A stretch of DNA of 61,684 nucleotides from Egibacteraceae bacterium (GTDB lineage: Bacteria; Actinomycetota; Nitriliruptoria; Euzebyales; Egibacteraceae). The notes under the pieces are model-generated. The model was not told where the DNA came from. It saw only the letters and a program-made list of their open reading frames with translations, and ran no database searches. Made by a program: the position numbers and the translations under genes. Positions 27,459 to 36,401 of the stretch are shown in pieces. Location: positions 77,826-139,509 of the forward strand of contig JAUJMS010000005.1 of NCBI GenBank assembly GCA_030446745.1, in the 5' to 3' direction. Position 1 is the first letter of the stretch, and the number at the start of each line of letters is the position of its first letter.

Positions 27459-29023
27459 ACGTCGCCTTCGTCCTGCACGGCCATCTGCCGTGGCTGCGGC
27501 GCAACGGCACCTTCCCCGCCGGCGAGGAGTGGCTGTTCCAGGCGTGGTCCGAGTCGTACCTGCCGCTGCTCGACGTCTTGGAGCGTCTCGCCGACCGCGG
27601 GGCGCGCGACGTCGTCACGCTCGGCTTCACGCCGGTCCTCGCCGAGCAGATGGACGACCCGTACCTGCTCGCCGAGTTCCACGGCTGGCTGGCACGGCGC
27701 CTGCTGGACCTGCAGCACACCGTCGCGCGCTACCGCGGGCCGGACCGGGCCGCGCTCACCGACGTCTGGCGCGACCACTGGCGGCGCCAGACGGCACTGC
27801 TTGACACCGTCGAACGCCGGGTGCTGCGCGACGGGCTGCTGGCGCCGTTCCGCGCCCTGGCCGACACGGGCGTCGTCGAGCTGCTCGGCGGGCCGGCGAC
27901 GCATCCGTACCTGCCCCTGCTCGACGACCCCGCGCTGCTGCGGGGCCAGATCGCGGGCGGGCTCGCGGTGGCCGAGCGCACCTTCGGCCGGCGCCCGCGC
28001 GGCGTGTGGACCCCCGAGTGTGCGTACCGTCCGGCGGGCCCGGTCCTCGATCCGCTGAGCCCCACCGCCACCACGGGTGCTGTGCTGCCCGGGCTCGAAC
28101 AGTTCTGGGCCGAGGCGGGCGTGGACCACCTCGTCGTCGACGGACCGACGCTCGCGCGCGCGGTCGGGGCGCCAGACCGCGACTGGGCCGGCACCGGTGG
28201 CGACGTCGTCGCGCCGGGCGACCCGCTCGACGTCCTCGACGCGCCGGTGCTCATCGGCGACAGCGACGTCGCCGCCTTCGGGCGCAACCTCGCGGTGTCC
28301 TACGCGGTGTGGAACCCCAACGGCGGCTATCCGACCGACCCCGCGTACCGCGACTTTTTTCGCGTCGACATGGAGGGCGGGTTCAAGTCGTGGGGTGTGA
28401 CGGCGCTGGACCGCTGGGACAAGCAGCCGTACGACGCGCGCGCTGCCGACGCTCGGGCGCGGGCGCACGCCGACGACGTTATGGCGCTGCTGCACCGCCA
28501 CCTCGACGTGCGCCCCGCCGACCGCGTCGTCGTCGCGGCCTACGACACCGAGCTGTTCGGCCACTGGTGGCACGAGGGCCCGCGGTGGCTCGCGGCGGTG
28601 TTCGACCGTCTGCTCGCCGACCCGACGTTGCGCCCGACGACGCTGCAGCGCCACCTCGGTCGCGGCCCGGCGCTGCGGCGGCTCGCGCTGCCCGAGTCGT
28701 CGTGGGGGGCGGGCAAGAGCCACGCCGCTTGGGTCAACGACCGCACCCGCTGGATCTGGGCCGCCGTGCGCGGGGCCGAGGCGCGCTTTCGCGCCTTGAC
28801 CGACGACGGGCCGGCGCGCGACGCGGCGTGGCGTCAGCTCACCCTGCTGCAGGCCAGCGACTGGCCGTTCCTGGTCACGCGCGACCAGTCCACGCAGTAC
28901 GCCGAGGAGCGCGTCCGCGCACACCTGGACCGCTTCGACGCCGCCTGCCGCGGTGAGGGGCTCGCCGCGCTCGCCGAGCGCGACGGCACCGCGCGTGCGC
29001 CCGCGGTCGCGCTGACCTCGTAA
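27455..29023 (+). CDS. Glycoside hydrolase family 57 alpha-glucan branching enzyme
   Basis: 522 residues. GH57 landmarks: VAFVLHGHLPWLRR at the N-terminus, ELLGGPATHPYLPLL, the nucleophile Glu in RPRGVWTPECAYRPAG, DMEGGFKSWGVT, and the acid/base Asp in VVAAYDTELFGHWWHEGPRWL; the C-terminal helical domain ends with SDWPFLVTRDQSTQYAEER. Members of this subgroup (for example Rv3031) introduce alpha-1,6 branches into alpha-1,4-glucans. GTG 27455 overlaps the methyltransferase stop by 4 nt, so the two are coupled and likely act on the same polymer. Confidence 0.9.
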   Translation: MNVAFVLHGHLPWLRRNGTFPAGEEWLFQAWSESYLPLLDVLERLADRGARDVVTLGFTPVLAEQMDDPYLLAEFHGWLARRLLDLQHTVARYRGPDRAALTDVWRDHWRRQTALLDTVERRVLRDGLLAPFRALADTGVVELLGGPATHPYLPLLDDPALLRGQIAGGLAVAERTFGRRPRGVWTPECAYRPAGPVLDPLSPTATTGAVLPGLEQFWAEAGVDHLVVDGPTLARAVGAPDRDWAGTGGDVVAPGDPLDVLDAPVLIGDSDVAAFGRNLAVSYAVWNPNGGYPTDPAYRDFFRVDMEGGFKSWGVTALDRWDKQPYDARAADARARAHADDVMALLHRHLDVRPADRVVVAAYDTELFGHWWHEGPRWLAAVFDRLLADPTLRPTTLQRHLGRGPALRRLALPESSWGAGKSHAAWVNDRTRWIWAAVRGAEARFRALTDDGPARDAAWRQLTLLQASDWPFLVTRDQSTQYAEERVRAHLDRFDAACRGEGLAALAERDGTARAPAVALTS

Positions 29024-29045
29024 CCGCCCAAAACCGGTCCCGACC

Positions 29046-29057
29046 TACACTGGGGCC
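29046..29057 (+). promoter_or_regulatory. Leaderless -10 box of the PBP gene
   Basis: TACACT at 29046-29051 is followed by exactly 6 nt and then the GTG at 29058. That spacing puts the transcription start at the start codon itself, a pattern common in actinobacteria. There is no ribosome site in the gap. Confidence 0.55.
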
Positions 29058-31055
29058 GTGGCCTCGTTGCGGCGGTTCACCGTGCGCCTGCTGGTCGCGG
29101 CGGTGTCGTTCGTCGTCGTGACCGCCGCCGTGCTGCTCGCGGGAAGCGCCATCGCGCTGGCCATCGAGTGGGACATCCCGCAGGCGCGCGGCACGCTCAA
29201 GGGGCCCACAGTCGTGTACGACCGCGACGGCCGGGTCCTCGCCCGCCTCGCCGCCGAGGTCGAGTTCCGCCCCGCGACCCTCGACGAGATCTCAGTGCAC
29301 CTGCGCAACGCCGTCGTGGCGACCGAAGACCGCCGTTTCTACGAGCACCAGGGCGTCGACCCGCTGTCGGTGCTGCGCGCGGTCGTGTCCAACGTCCGCT
29401 TCGGAGGGATCCGCGAGGGCGGCTCGACGTTGACCCAGCAGTACGTGAAGAACGTCTACGTCGGCGACGACCGCACGCTGTACCGCAAGATCCGTGAGGC
29501 GCTGGTGTCGCTGCAGCTGGAGAAGGAGCGGTCCAAAGACGAGATCCTCGAGGCGTACCTCAACGAGGTGTACTTCGGCGAGGGGGCGTACGGGGCGGAG
29601 GCGGCAGCGCGCACCTACTTCGGCAAGCGCGCGAGCGAGCTGGGCCCGGGCGAGGCGGCGGTGCTCGCCAGCGTGCTTTCTGCACCCAGCGCACTGTCGC
29701 CGCGCGCCGACCGGGACGGGGCGAAGGCCCGCCGCAACGTCGTGCTCAGCGAGATGGTGCGCGCGGGTTACCTGAGTCCGCGCCGAGCGGCCCGCGAGCA
29801 ACGGGCACGCGTCCGGCTGAACGACCGCGCGCGGCCGGCGCAGTTCGCTCCCTACTTCGTCGAGGAGGTCCGCGCCCAGCTCATCGCCGCCTACGGCGAC
29901 CGCGCGGTCTACAAGGGCGGGCTGCGGGTCACGACGACGTTGGACCGTGCACGCCAGGCGGCCCTCGAGCTGCACGTGCGCCGCAACCTGCCGACGAGCC
30001 CGTCGCTGGACGTGGGAGCCGCCGCGGTGCGACCGGACAACGGCGACGTGCTGGCCGCCTGGTCGGGCCGCGACTTCCGCGCCAGCGAGGTCGACCTCGC
30101 GCTGGGGCGCGGCAGCACGGGGCGCCCGTCCGGGTCGACGTTCAAGGTCTTCGCCCTCGTCACCGCACTGGAGGAGGGAAGGTCGCTGAGTTCGTCGTAT
30201 CCGGCGCCGGGCCAGGTCACGATCGGCGACTGGTCGCCGACCGGCAGCGGTGGCTGCCCGAGCCCGTGCAGCGTGTTGGAGGCCACGGTGCGATCGGCGA
30301 ACACCGTGTTCGCGCAGCTGGCACGCGACGTCGGAGCGGAGGACTTCACGACGACCGCGCGGCGGCTCGGGGTGCGACAGCGGTTCCCCGACCCGACGAT
30401 CACCAACGTGCTCGGCACCGAGAACGTCACGCCGTTGGACATGGCGTCGGCGTTCGCGACGCTGGCGAACGACGGCGTCGCATGCCCGGCGCGCGTCATC
30501 ACCGAGGTCCGTGACGTCGACGGCGACCGCCTCGAGCCGCCCGACCCGCGGCAGCCGAGCGCCGCGCTGCGGCGCCGCTTCCGAGCGCGCCTGCGCGAGC
30601 TCGGCTACGACCTTGGCGACGAGAAGCTCGGCCGCTGCTACCGGGCGGTGGCACCGTCGGTCGCGCGCAGCGCGACCCAAGCGCTGGCGGCAGCCGTGAC
30701 GCGCGGCACCGGCCAGCGCGCCGACATCGGTCGCCCCCAGGCCGGGAAGACGGGTACGAGCCAGGAGTCACGCGAGGCCTGGTTCGTCGGCTACACGCCC
30801 CAGCTGTCGCTGGCGGTGTCGCTGTTCCACCGCGACGCGCAACGACCGCTGGCCGGCGTCCCCGGGTGCTCGTCGACCTGCTTCGGCGGCGAGCTGCCAG
30901 CACAGATCTGGCACGACGCCGCCAGGGCGCTGCTCGCCGGCGTCGCGCCGGAGCCGTTCACCGAGCCGGGCCGCGACGAGCGCCGCATTCCCGACCGCCG
31001 GCGGTTGGGGCCAGGCATGGAGCGCAGCGACGCGCCAGCGACGGGAGACGGCTGA
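29058..31055 (+). CDS. Class A penicillin-binding protein (transglycosylase/transpeptidase)
   Basis: 665 residues. One N-terminal membrane helix (about 9-33), then the GT51 glycosyltransferase domain with catalytic Glu in VVATEDRRFYEHQGVDPLS (about residue 89) and GGSTLTQQYVKN, then a transpeptidase domain: SxxK in RPSGSTFKVFAL (about 358), SxN in VRSANTVFAQL and KTGT in GRPQAGKTGTSQES (about 564). It polymerises and crosslinks peptidoglycan outside the membrane. The tail is short, basic and without PASTA domains. It appears monocistronic with a leaderless start. Confidence 0.94.
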   Translation: MASLRRFTVRLLVAAVSFVVVTAAVLLAGSAIALAIEWDIPQARGTLKGPTVVYDRDGRVLARLAAEVEFRPATLDEISVHLRNAVVATEDRRFYEHQGVDPLSVLRAVVSNVRFGGIREGGSTLTQQYVKNVYVGDDRTLYRKIREALVSLQLEKERSKDEILEAYLNEVYFGEGAYGAEAAARTYFGKRASELGPGEAAVLASVLSAPSALSPRADRDGAKARRNVVLSEMVRAGYLSPRRAAREQRARVRLNDRARPAQFAPYFVEEVRAQLIAAYGDRAVYKGGLRVTTTLDRARQAALELHVRRNLPTSPSLDVGAAAVRPDNGDVLAAWSGRDFRASEVDLALGRGSTGRPSGSTFKVFALVTALEEGRSLSSSYPAPGQVTIGDWSPTGSGGCPSPCSVLEATVRSANTVFAQLARDVGAEDFTTTARRLGVRQRFPDPTITNVLGTENVTPLDMASAFATLANDGVACPARVITEVRDVDGDRLEPPDPRQPSAALRRRFRARLRELGYDLGDEKLGRCYRAVAPSVARSATQALAAAVTRGTGQRADIGRPQAGKTGTSQESREAWFVGYTPQLSLAVSLFHRDAQRPLAGVPGCSSTCFGGELPAQIWHDAARALLAGVAPEPFTEPGRDERRIPDRRRLGPGMERSDAPATGDG

Positions 31056-31063
31056 CCCCCGCG

Positions 31064-32056
31064 TCAGCCGTCCTCGCTCGGCGCCCGTTCGGACGCAGGC
31101 GATCGCGGCGGCGGTCGCTCGCTGGCCGGAGGCTCTGTCGCCCCCGTGCCGCCGCGCGCGCCGAGCCCGCCCGCCCCGAGGTCCGCGGCGGTGCACGCGA
31201 GCAGGCGCTCGCACACCGCCCGGATCGGGACGGCGTAGGTGAGGTCGCCCGCCACGTCGCCGAACGGGGCGTAGCTCAGCGACGCCACCGCGACGACCTC
31301 GCCGGACGCGTCGACCAGCGGTCCCCCGGCGACGAAGGCGTTGAGCGGCACGTTCGGGACGACGGCCTCGTCGCTGACGCCCGCGACGCGGCCTTGCAGG
31401 ACCGCCGGGGTGTCGGTGCCGGCGATGCCGACGGCGAACACCACGTCGCCGCCGCGGACCGGTTCGTCCGCCGGTCGCCACGGCAGCACCGGCAGCGGGC
31501 CGCCACGCGCGACGAGCACCGCCAGCTCGCGCTCCCGGTCGAAGTTGTGCACCCGGACGGTGACGGTCTGGTCGGGTAGGAACACCTGCACCGCATCGAC
31601 GGCGAACTCGTCGGCTGTCTCGACCAGCGCGTAGTCGGTGACCAGGAACGTCTCGACCGCGGTGCTGAACACGGTGAAGGCGCTCGCGACGCGGACCTCG
31701 CCGTCGGGGTGCTCGGCGCTGACCGCGTAGACCCCCGACGCGTTCGGTGTCGTGATCGGCGAACGCTGCGCGAGCGACTCGCGAACCTCCCGGACCTCGT
31801 CGTCGATGGCGGTGCGGGCCCGCTCGGCGGTGCGGTCGACGTCGCGGACTGCCTCGTCGAGGTTCGCGCGCGCCCGCGCGGTGGTCGCCTCCAGGCGCGC
31901 GACCTGCTGCGCGTAGTACAGGACGGCGAGGCCGCCGAGGAGCGTCGCGCCGAGCAGCGCCGTGATCAAGAACAGCGGCAGGATCCACAGCCCGATGCGC
32001 CGCTCGTTGCCGAAGACGCGCCCGCCACGGGCCGCGGCGCCGCGCGCCACGATCAC
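31064..32056 (-). CDS. Membrane-anchored trypsin-like pseudoprotease
   Basis: About 330 residues: a basic N-terminus, one membrane helix (about 23-47; LWILPLFLITALLGATLLGG), a 50-residue coiled-coil-like stretch (VARLEATTARARANLDEAV), then a chymotrypsin/HtrA-fold domain and a low-complexity Pro/Glu/Ser tail. The fold is recognisable from segment order, but all three catalytic positions are replaced. The usual His segment (TNAHVV) reads TDYALV, the Asp segment (DLAVL) reads ELAVL, and the Ser segment (GNSGGPLV) reads FVAGGPLV. It is therefore probably not a protease but a binding or scaffolding protein outside the membrane. GTG 32056 overlaps the acyltransferase stop by 4 nt; last gene of a four-gene operon. 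Confidence 0.72.
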   Translation of the reverse strand: MIVARGAAARGGRVFGNERRIGLWILPLFLITALLGATLLGGLAVLYYAQQVARLEATTARARANLDEAVRDVDRTAERARTAIDDEVREVRESLAQRSPITTPNASGVYAVSAEHPDGEVRVASAFTVFSTAVETFLVTDYALVETADEFAVDAVQVFLPDQTVTVRVHNFDRERELAVLVARGGPLPVLPWRPADEPVRGGDVVFAVGIAGTDTPAVLQGRVAGVSDEAVVPNVPLNAFVAGGPLVDASGEVVAVASLSYAPFGDVAGDLTYAVPIRAVCERLLACTAADLGAGGLGARGGTGATEPPASERPPPRSPASERAPSEDG

Positions 32057-32910
32057 CCGTCCAGCGGGTCGCCGGGAATGGGGACGTCGCGACGCTGCAG
32101 GTCGAGCGCTTCGTCGACCGTCATGCCCTTCGGCAGCCGGCTGCGGATCACCCGCGCCGGGCTGCCGACCGCGATCGAGAACGGCGGGATCGCGCCTTTG
32201 ACCAGCGCCTGGCTCGCGATCACCGAGCCGGCGCCGATGTCGGCGCCGCGCAGGATCGACGCCTTCTCCCCGATCCACACGTCCTCGCCGATACGCACCG
32301 GCGTCTTGACCAGACCCTGCTTCTTGATCGGCAGGTCGAGCCGGTCGTAGCCGTGGTCGAAGTCGCAGACGTAGATCCAGTCGCCGAGCAGCGCGTTGCG
32401 ACCGATCTCGATGTCGAGGTACGTGTTGACGACGTTGTCGCGCCCCATGACCACCTTGGGGCCGAGCCGCAGGTTGCCCTCGTGCGCGCGCAGCTTGTTG
32501 TCCGCACCGATCCAGCACCACGGCCCCAGCTGGAGGCGGCCGTGGTGGCGTCGCGCGCGCAGCTCGACGCGCGGGCCGAGGAACACCATCCCGGCGAGCT
32601 GCACGTGCGGGGCGCGCAGTCGCGCCGCGAGGTAGCGCGCGTAGAGGGCGGCGTACTGCGGCGTGTACATGCGCCGCTCCACGGCGAAGCGCACCGCCTT
32701 GCGCCAGCCCCACCGCACCGCCGCCGGTGGCGGGGGCACCCGCGGCGGCGCCACCCCGAGCGCGGCGCCGATCGCGTCGGCCCGGGCGACGCCGGCCGCG
32801 CCGACCGCGGCGGCGACCGCGAGCTCGCGGTGCGCCTGCGCGAGGTCGGACGCCAGGTCGGCGACCTCGCTGGGCGACCGGTCGTGCAGCGAGGTCGGCT
32901 CGGGAGTCAT
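32053..32910 (-). CDS. Left-handed beta-helix (hexapeptide) acyltransferase
   Basis: 285 residues. The N-terminal 90 form a helical region. From about residue 110 onward hexapeptide repeats build a beta-helix (GPWCWIGADNKLRAHEGNL, GPKVVMGRDNVVN, GRNALLGDWIYVCDFDHGYD), with RIGEDVWIGEKASILRGADIGAGSVIASQALVKG near the end, the usual WbbJ/CysE-like pattern. The aromatic and His residues in CDFDHGYDR match the position of the catalytic His in O-acetyltransferases. The substrate (sugar, polysaccharide or lipid head group) is unknown. ATG 32910 overlaps the methyltransferase stop; the pseudoprotease gene overlaps its end. Confidence 0.8.
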   Translation of the reverse strand: MTPEPTSLHDRSPSEVADLASDLAQAHRELAVAAAVGAAGVARADAIGAALGVAPPRVPPPPAAVRWGWRKAVRFAVERRMYTPQYAALYARYLAARLRAPHVQLAGMVFLGPRVELRARRHHGRLQLGPWCWIGADNKLRAHEGNLRLGPKVVMGRDNVVNTYLDIEIGRNALLGDWIYVCDFDHGYDRLDLPIKKQGLVKTPVRIGEDVWIGEKASILRGADIGAGSVIASQALVKGAIPPFSIAVGSPARVIRSRLPKGMTVDEALDLQRRDVPIPGDPLDG

Positions 32911-33887
32911 CCGCGCGCCGCCGGACCCATCGGCTCCGCCGGCGCCGTCGCCGTCAGGATGCAGTTGTAGAAGGCGTCCTTGGGGACGACCCGGCGCGCG
33001 ACCGTCTCGTCGAAGGCGAACAGCCGCTGCCAGGTGCGGTAGGCGAACCACGGGTAGCCGGCCGGCAGCAGCCCCGGTCGCAGCATCGCCTCGACGGTGC
33101 GCGTCGCCCAGCCGAACCAGTTGGCCGTCAGCTCCTCGGTGACCGTCGCCACGTCGCGAAAGCCGGCCGCGACGGCGAGCGCCTCGAGGCGGGCCGGGGT
33201 GAACAGGTGCAGGTCGACCTCGTGCTCCAGCGCCGCCGCCGCGCGGTCGGCGGGGTCCATGTGGACGTGCTCCTCGTCGGCGAGGACGCGCTGCGCGCCG
33301 GCGACCGCGGCGGCGAGCTTCACGCCGATGCGCGCTGTGCCGATCTGCTACACCTGGTGGGCGAGGGGGTCGCCGAGCGGCGTGGCCGCGCGGGCGCCGC
33401 CCAGCCGCCCACGGGGGCACAGCACCGGGCGCCGCTCGGCGAACGCCACGTCGAGGTTGGGCACGTGATGGACGAAGGCGTGGCCGACGACGAGGTCGAA
33501 CGTGGCGTCGTCGTACGGCAGCGCCTCGACGTCGGCGACCTGTCCGACGACGTCGATCCCCAGCCGCGTCCCGTTGCGCTCGCAGGTGGCGACCATGCCA
33601 GGGGAGATGTCGGTGCAGTGGGCCTCGCCGACGACCCCGGCCTGGGCGAGGTTGAGCAGGAAGAAGCCGGTGCCGCAGCCGACCTCGAGCACCCGCGGAT
33701 AGGGCGTGCCGTCCCAGTCGGGCACCGCCTTGCGGAAGCGGCCGAGCGCGTAGTCGATGCAACGCTGGTCGAAGCTGATCGACCACTTGTCGTCGTAGGA
33801 GCGGGCCTCCCAGTCGTGGTAGGTGACCTGGGCGTCCTTGACCGCGGCCGTCGCCGGGTCGGCGCCGACGGGTGACGGCGCGCTCAT
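32907..33887 (-). pseudogene. SAM-dependent methyltransferase interrupted by an in-frame TAG
   Basis: One reading frame of 327 codons broken by a TAG at 33348-33350. The first part (179 residues) holds the SAM domain: RVLEVGCGTGFFLLNLAQAG, CTDISPGMV, and FDLVVGHAFVHHVPNLDVAF. The second part resumes in the same frame with VKLAAAVAGAQRVLADEEHV and ends KDAFYNCILTATAPAE. A C-to-T change of one CAG codon would explain the stop. The stretch just before it (ERRPVLCPRGRLGG) also departs from the usual RVLRPGGRL pattern at several positions, so this is either decay or a poor patch of sequence. It overlaps enoyl-CoA hydratase upstream and the acyltransferase downstream by 4 nt each. Confidence 0.7.
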
Positions 33888-34663
33888 CGTCGGACGAACG
33901 CCGCCTTGCCGGGTCCGTTCGCGACGAACGAGTCCATGCCGATACGGCGGTCCTCGGTCGCGAAGCAGGCGGTGAACAGCGTCGTCTCCAGCCGCAGCGC
34001 GCTGTCGAGGTCGAGCTCACGCCCCTCGTCGATCGCCTTTTTCGCCATGCGCAGGGCGTACGGTCCGGCGGCGTAGCGCCGCGCCGCCTCGACGGCGCGC
34101 TCGTAGACCTCGTCGGGGCCGAACACGCGGTCGACCAGCCCGATGGCCAGCGCCTCCTGCGCGTCGACCATCCCGCCGCCGTAGACCAGTTCCTTCGCGC
34201 GCTGGACGCCGACGAGGCGGGTCAGGCGCTGCGTGCCGCCGGCGCCGGGGATGACGCCGAGCAGGATCTCGGGCTGGCCGAGCTTGGCGTTGTCGGCGGC
34301 GTAGCGGAAGTCCGCGGTCAAGGCGAGCTCGCAGCCGCCGCCGAGCGCGTAGCCGTTGACCGCGGCGATGGTCACCTTGGGGATGCGCGCCAGCGCGTCG
34401 AACGCCTGCTGCAGCGCACCGCCGTGGGCGAAGAACTCCTGGAAGTCCATGCCCTGCATCTGCTTGATGTCGGCGCCGGCGGCAAAGATCTTCGGCCCGC
34501 CCCACAGCACCACCGCGCCGACGGCGTCGTCGTCGGTCAGCTGCGCCGCCGCGTCGCCCAGCTCGCTCCAGACCTGGGAGTTCAGCGCGTTCATCGGCGC
34601 GCGGTCGAGCCGCAACGTCGCGACGCCGTGCTCGTCGGTGCTCACGCTGACGAACTCGCCCAC
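33884..34663 (-). CDS. Enoyl-CoA hydratase
   Basis: 259 residues of the crotonase family. The oxyanion-hole segments are IFAAGADIKQM and GYALGGGCELALTADFRYA, and the two catalytic glutamates correspond to GGGCELALTAD and the LGQPEILLGVIPGAGGTQRL stretch, so true hydratase activity on short-chain enoyl-CoA is likely. GTG 34663 has AGGAGG 5 nt before it. First gene of the operon with methyltransferase, hexapeptide acyltransferase and pseudoprotease. That company is odd for a beta-oxidation enzyme; the coupling may be transcriptional convenience rather than a pathway. Confidence 0.92.
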   Translation of the reverse strand: MGEFVSVSTDEHGVATLRLDRAPMNALNSQVWSELGDAAAQLTDDDAVGAVVLWGGPKIFAAGADIKQMQGMDFQEFFAHGGALQQAFDALARIPKVTIAAVNGYALGGGCELALTADFRYAADNAKLGQPEILLGVIPGAGGTQRLTRLVGVQRAKELVYGGGMVDAQEALAIGLVDRVFGPDEVYERAVEAARRYAAGPYALRMAKKAIDEGRELDLDSALRLETTLFTACFATEDRRIGMDSFVANGPGKAAFVRR

Positions 34664-34733
34664 CCGGTCCTCCTGCCTCGGCGCGGCCGCGTCGCGTCCC
34701 GGTCGCGAAGCGGTCGAAGTGTAGCGGGCCAGG

Positions 34734-34745
34734 TAGGGTCGACCC
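34734..34745 (+). promoter_or_regulatory. Leaderless -10 box of the TauE-type gene
   Basis: TAGGGT at 34734-34739, then 6 nt, then GTG 34746. Same geometry as at the PBP gene; no ribosome site is present. The -35 region is unconvincing. Confidence 0.45.
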
Positions 34746-35567
34746 GTGGGACTGCCCGCCGCGTCGTGGACCGTCAAGGGTCTCGCCCTTGGCCTGGTCG
34801 CCGGAGTGATGTCGGGGCTGTTCGGCATCGGCGGTGGCGCCGTGCTCGTGCCGCTGCTCGTCGCCGTCGTGGGGTTGGCGCAGCATCGCGCCCACGCCAC
34901 GTCGCTCGCGGCGATCATCCTCACCGCCGTCTCGGGGGCGCTCGCGTTCGCCGACGAGGGGGCGGTGCTCGTCGTGCCGGGCGCGCTGATCGCGCTGGGA
35001 GCGGTCGTGGGCGCGGTGGTGGGCGCCGCGGCGATGCACCGGCTGTCCGCCGCGCGGCTGCGCCTGGCGTTCGCGCTGCTGCTCGTCGCCGTCGCCGTCC
35101 AGATGCTCGTCGGATTCGCGCCGTCGGGCGGTGACGAGGCGGTGGCGGTCACCGCCGCGACCGTGGCCGGACTCGTCGCGCTCGGGCTGGTCGCCGGTGC
35201 GCTGTCGGCGCTCATGGGCGTCGGCGGTGGCGTCATCATGGTGCCGGCGATGGTCGTGCTGTTCGGCATCTCGCAGCACGCCGCCGAGGGGACCTCGCTG
35301 CTCATCATCATCCCGACCGCGCTGGTCGGCGCCGCGCGTCACGCCCGTCACGGCTACACCGATTGGCGGCTGGGGCTGGTCGTCGGCGTCGGCGGCATCG
35401 TCGGCGCACGCCTCGGCGCGACCGTTGCGCTGGCGTTGGACGCCGCCGTGCTGCAGCGCCTGTTCGGGGCGTTCCTGTTGGTGACCGCGGTGCGGATGCT
35501 CGTGCGCCTGCGGTCGCACGCGACCACGCCGGCGCCGGCGCAACGCACGCCGGCCGCCAAGCCGTAA
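34746..35567 (+). CDS. TauE/SafE-family membrane transporter
   Basis: 273 residues, about eight membrane helices, with the two inverted-repeat signatures of the family: GVMSGLFGIGGGAVLVPLLV near residue 20 and ALSALMGVGGGVIMVPAMVV near residue 150. The HATSLAAIILTAVSGA and EGTSLLIIIPTALVGA stretches after each are also typical. The family exports sulfite, sulfoacetate or related organosulfur anions, but substrate cannot be assigned here. It is divergent from the enoyl-CoA hydratase gene and appears to stand alone. Confidence 0.88.
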   Translation: MGLPAASWTVKGLALGLVAGVMSGLFGIGGGAVLVPLLVAVVGLAQHRAHATSLAAIILTAVSGALAFADEGAVLVVPGALIALGAVVGAVVGAAAMHRLSAARLRLAFALLLVAVAVQMLVGFAPSGGDEAVAVTAATVAGLVALGLVAGALSALMGVGGGVIMVPAMVVLFGISQHAAEGTSLLIIIPTALVGAARHARHGYTDWRLGLVVGVGGIVGARLGATVALALDAAVLQRLFGAFLLVTAVRMLVRLRSHATTPAPAQRTPAAKP

Positions 35568-35595
35568 GCTCTCGCGCCGCGGGGCGGTGCCGCGG

Positions 35596-36390
35596 TCAGT
35601 CCTCGCTGGCGAGGCGCTCGAGCCCCTCGGCGATGCCGGTGGGGCCGACGACGCCGGCCGTCGCGATCAGGTCACGGCACAACAGCCCCGCGACGTCGTC
35701 CGGCAGCGCCGGTGCGGCGCCGCGCCGCCGGCCCGGGGCCGCCAGCAGGTCGGCGAACCCGCCGAGCAGCACCTCGGTGGGCCCGGACAGTGTCAGCGAC
35801 AGGTGCAACTCACCGACGCCGCCCCGGACCCGGTCGGCCTCCGCGACGGTCAGGGCGAGGTCGTCGACGTAGAGCGGGGCGTGGGTCGCCTCAGCGGCCG
35901 CGGGCGGCAACGAACCGGCGGCGAGCGCCGCCGTCAACGGGTCGCCGGGTGCGTAGGTCAGTGAGCGGCGGATCACGACCGACTCGAGCGGCGCGTCGTC
36001 GACCAGCGCCTCCACGGCGGCGCACGCCTCCAGATAGGGGTTGCCGCGGGGGTCGTCGGCGCCGAGGTGCGACGCCCAGACGATCCGCCGGCAGCCCGCC
36101 CCGATCGCCGCGGACAGCACCGTCGCGGCGTCGTCGACGACGGCGTCCGGCGGCGTCAGTGGGCCACCGGCGAGGTGGACGACGGTGTGGACCTGCGTCA
36201 TCGCGGTCTCTAGGCGGCCCTCGTCGTCCAGCGACCCCTGCGCCACCTTGCACCCGGCGGCCCGCAGCGCCGGTGCCGCGGGGGCGCGGCGGTCCGCCCC
36301 GACGACGCGGACCTGGCCGCCAGTCGCGAGCAGCCGCCGGACGGCGGCTCGCCCCTCCGCGGTGTCGGCTCCGGTGACGAGCACGGGCAT
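35596..36390 (-). CDS. NAD(P)-binding atypical SDR/NmrA-like protein
   Basis: 264 residues. N-terminal nucleotide fold MPVLVTGADTAEGRAAVRRLLATGG fits a TGxxxxxG pattern, then VVHLAGG and IVWASHLGADDP, in the way of epimerase-like NAD(P)-binding proteins. No Tyr-x-x-x-Lys catalytic pair is visible, so it is likely a regulatory or non-classical member. Function unknown. ATG 36390 gives the complete fold. The gene begins only 12 nt from the ABC-permease remnant on the other strand, a sign of rearrangement just upstream. Confidence 0.7.
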   Translation of the reverse strand: MPVLVTGADTAEGRAAVRRLLATGGQVRVVGADRRAPAAPALRAAGCKVAQGSLDDEGRLETAMTQVHTVVHLAGGPLTPPDAVVDDAATVLSAAIGAGCRRIVWASHLGADDPRGNPYLEACAAVEALVDDAPLESVVIRRSLTYAPGDPLTAALAAGSLPPAAAEATHAPLYVDDLALTVAEADRVRGGVGELHLSLTLSGPTEVLLGGFADLLAAPGRRRGAAPALPDDVAGLLCRDLIATAGVVGPTGIAEGLERLASED

Positions 36391-36401
36391 GCCGCGACGG
36401 T

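Noticed and set aside
33348-33350. Amber readthrough or pyrrolysine-type recoding in the methyltransferase
   Set aside because: No supporting gene or signal, and other sequence faults are common in the window; nonsense or error is simpler.
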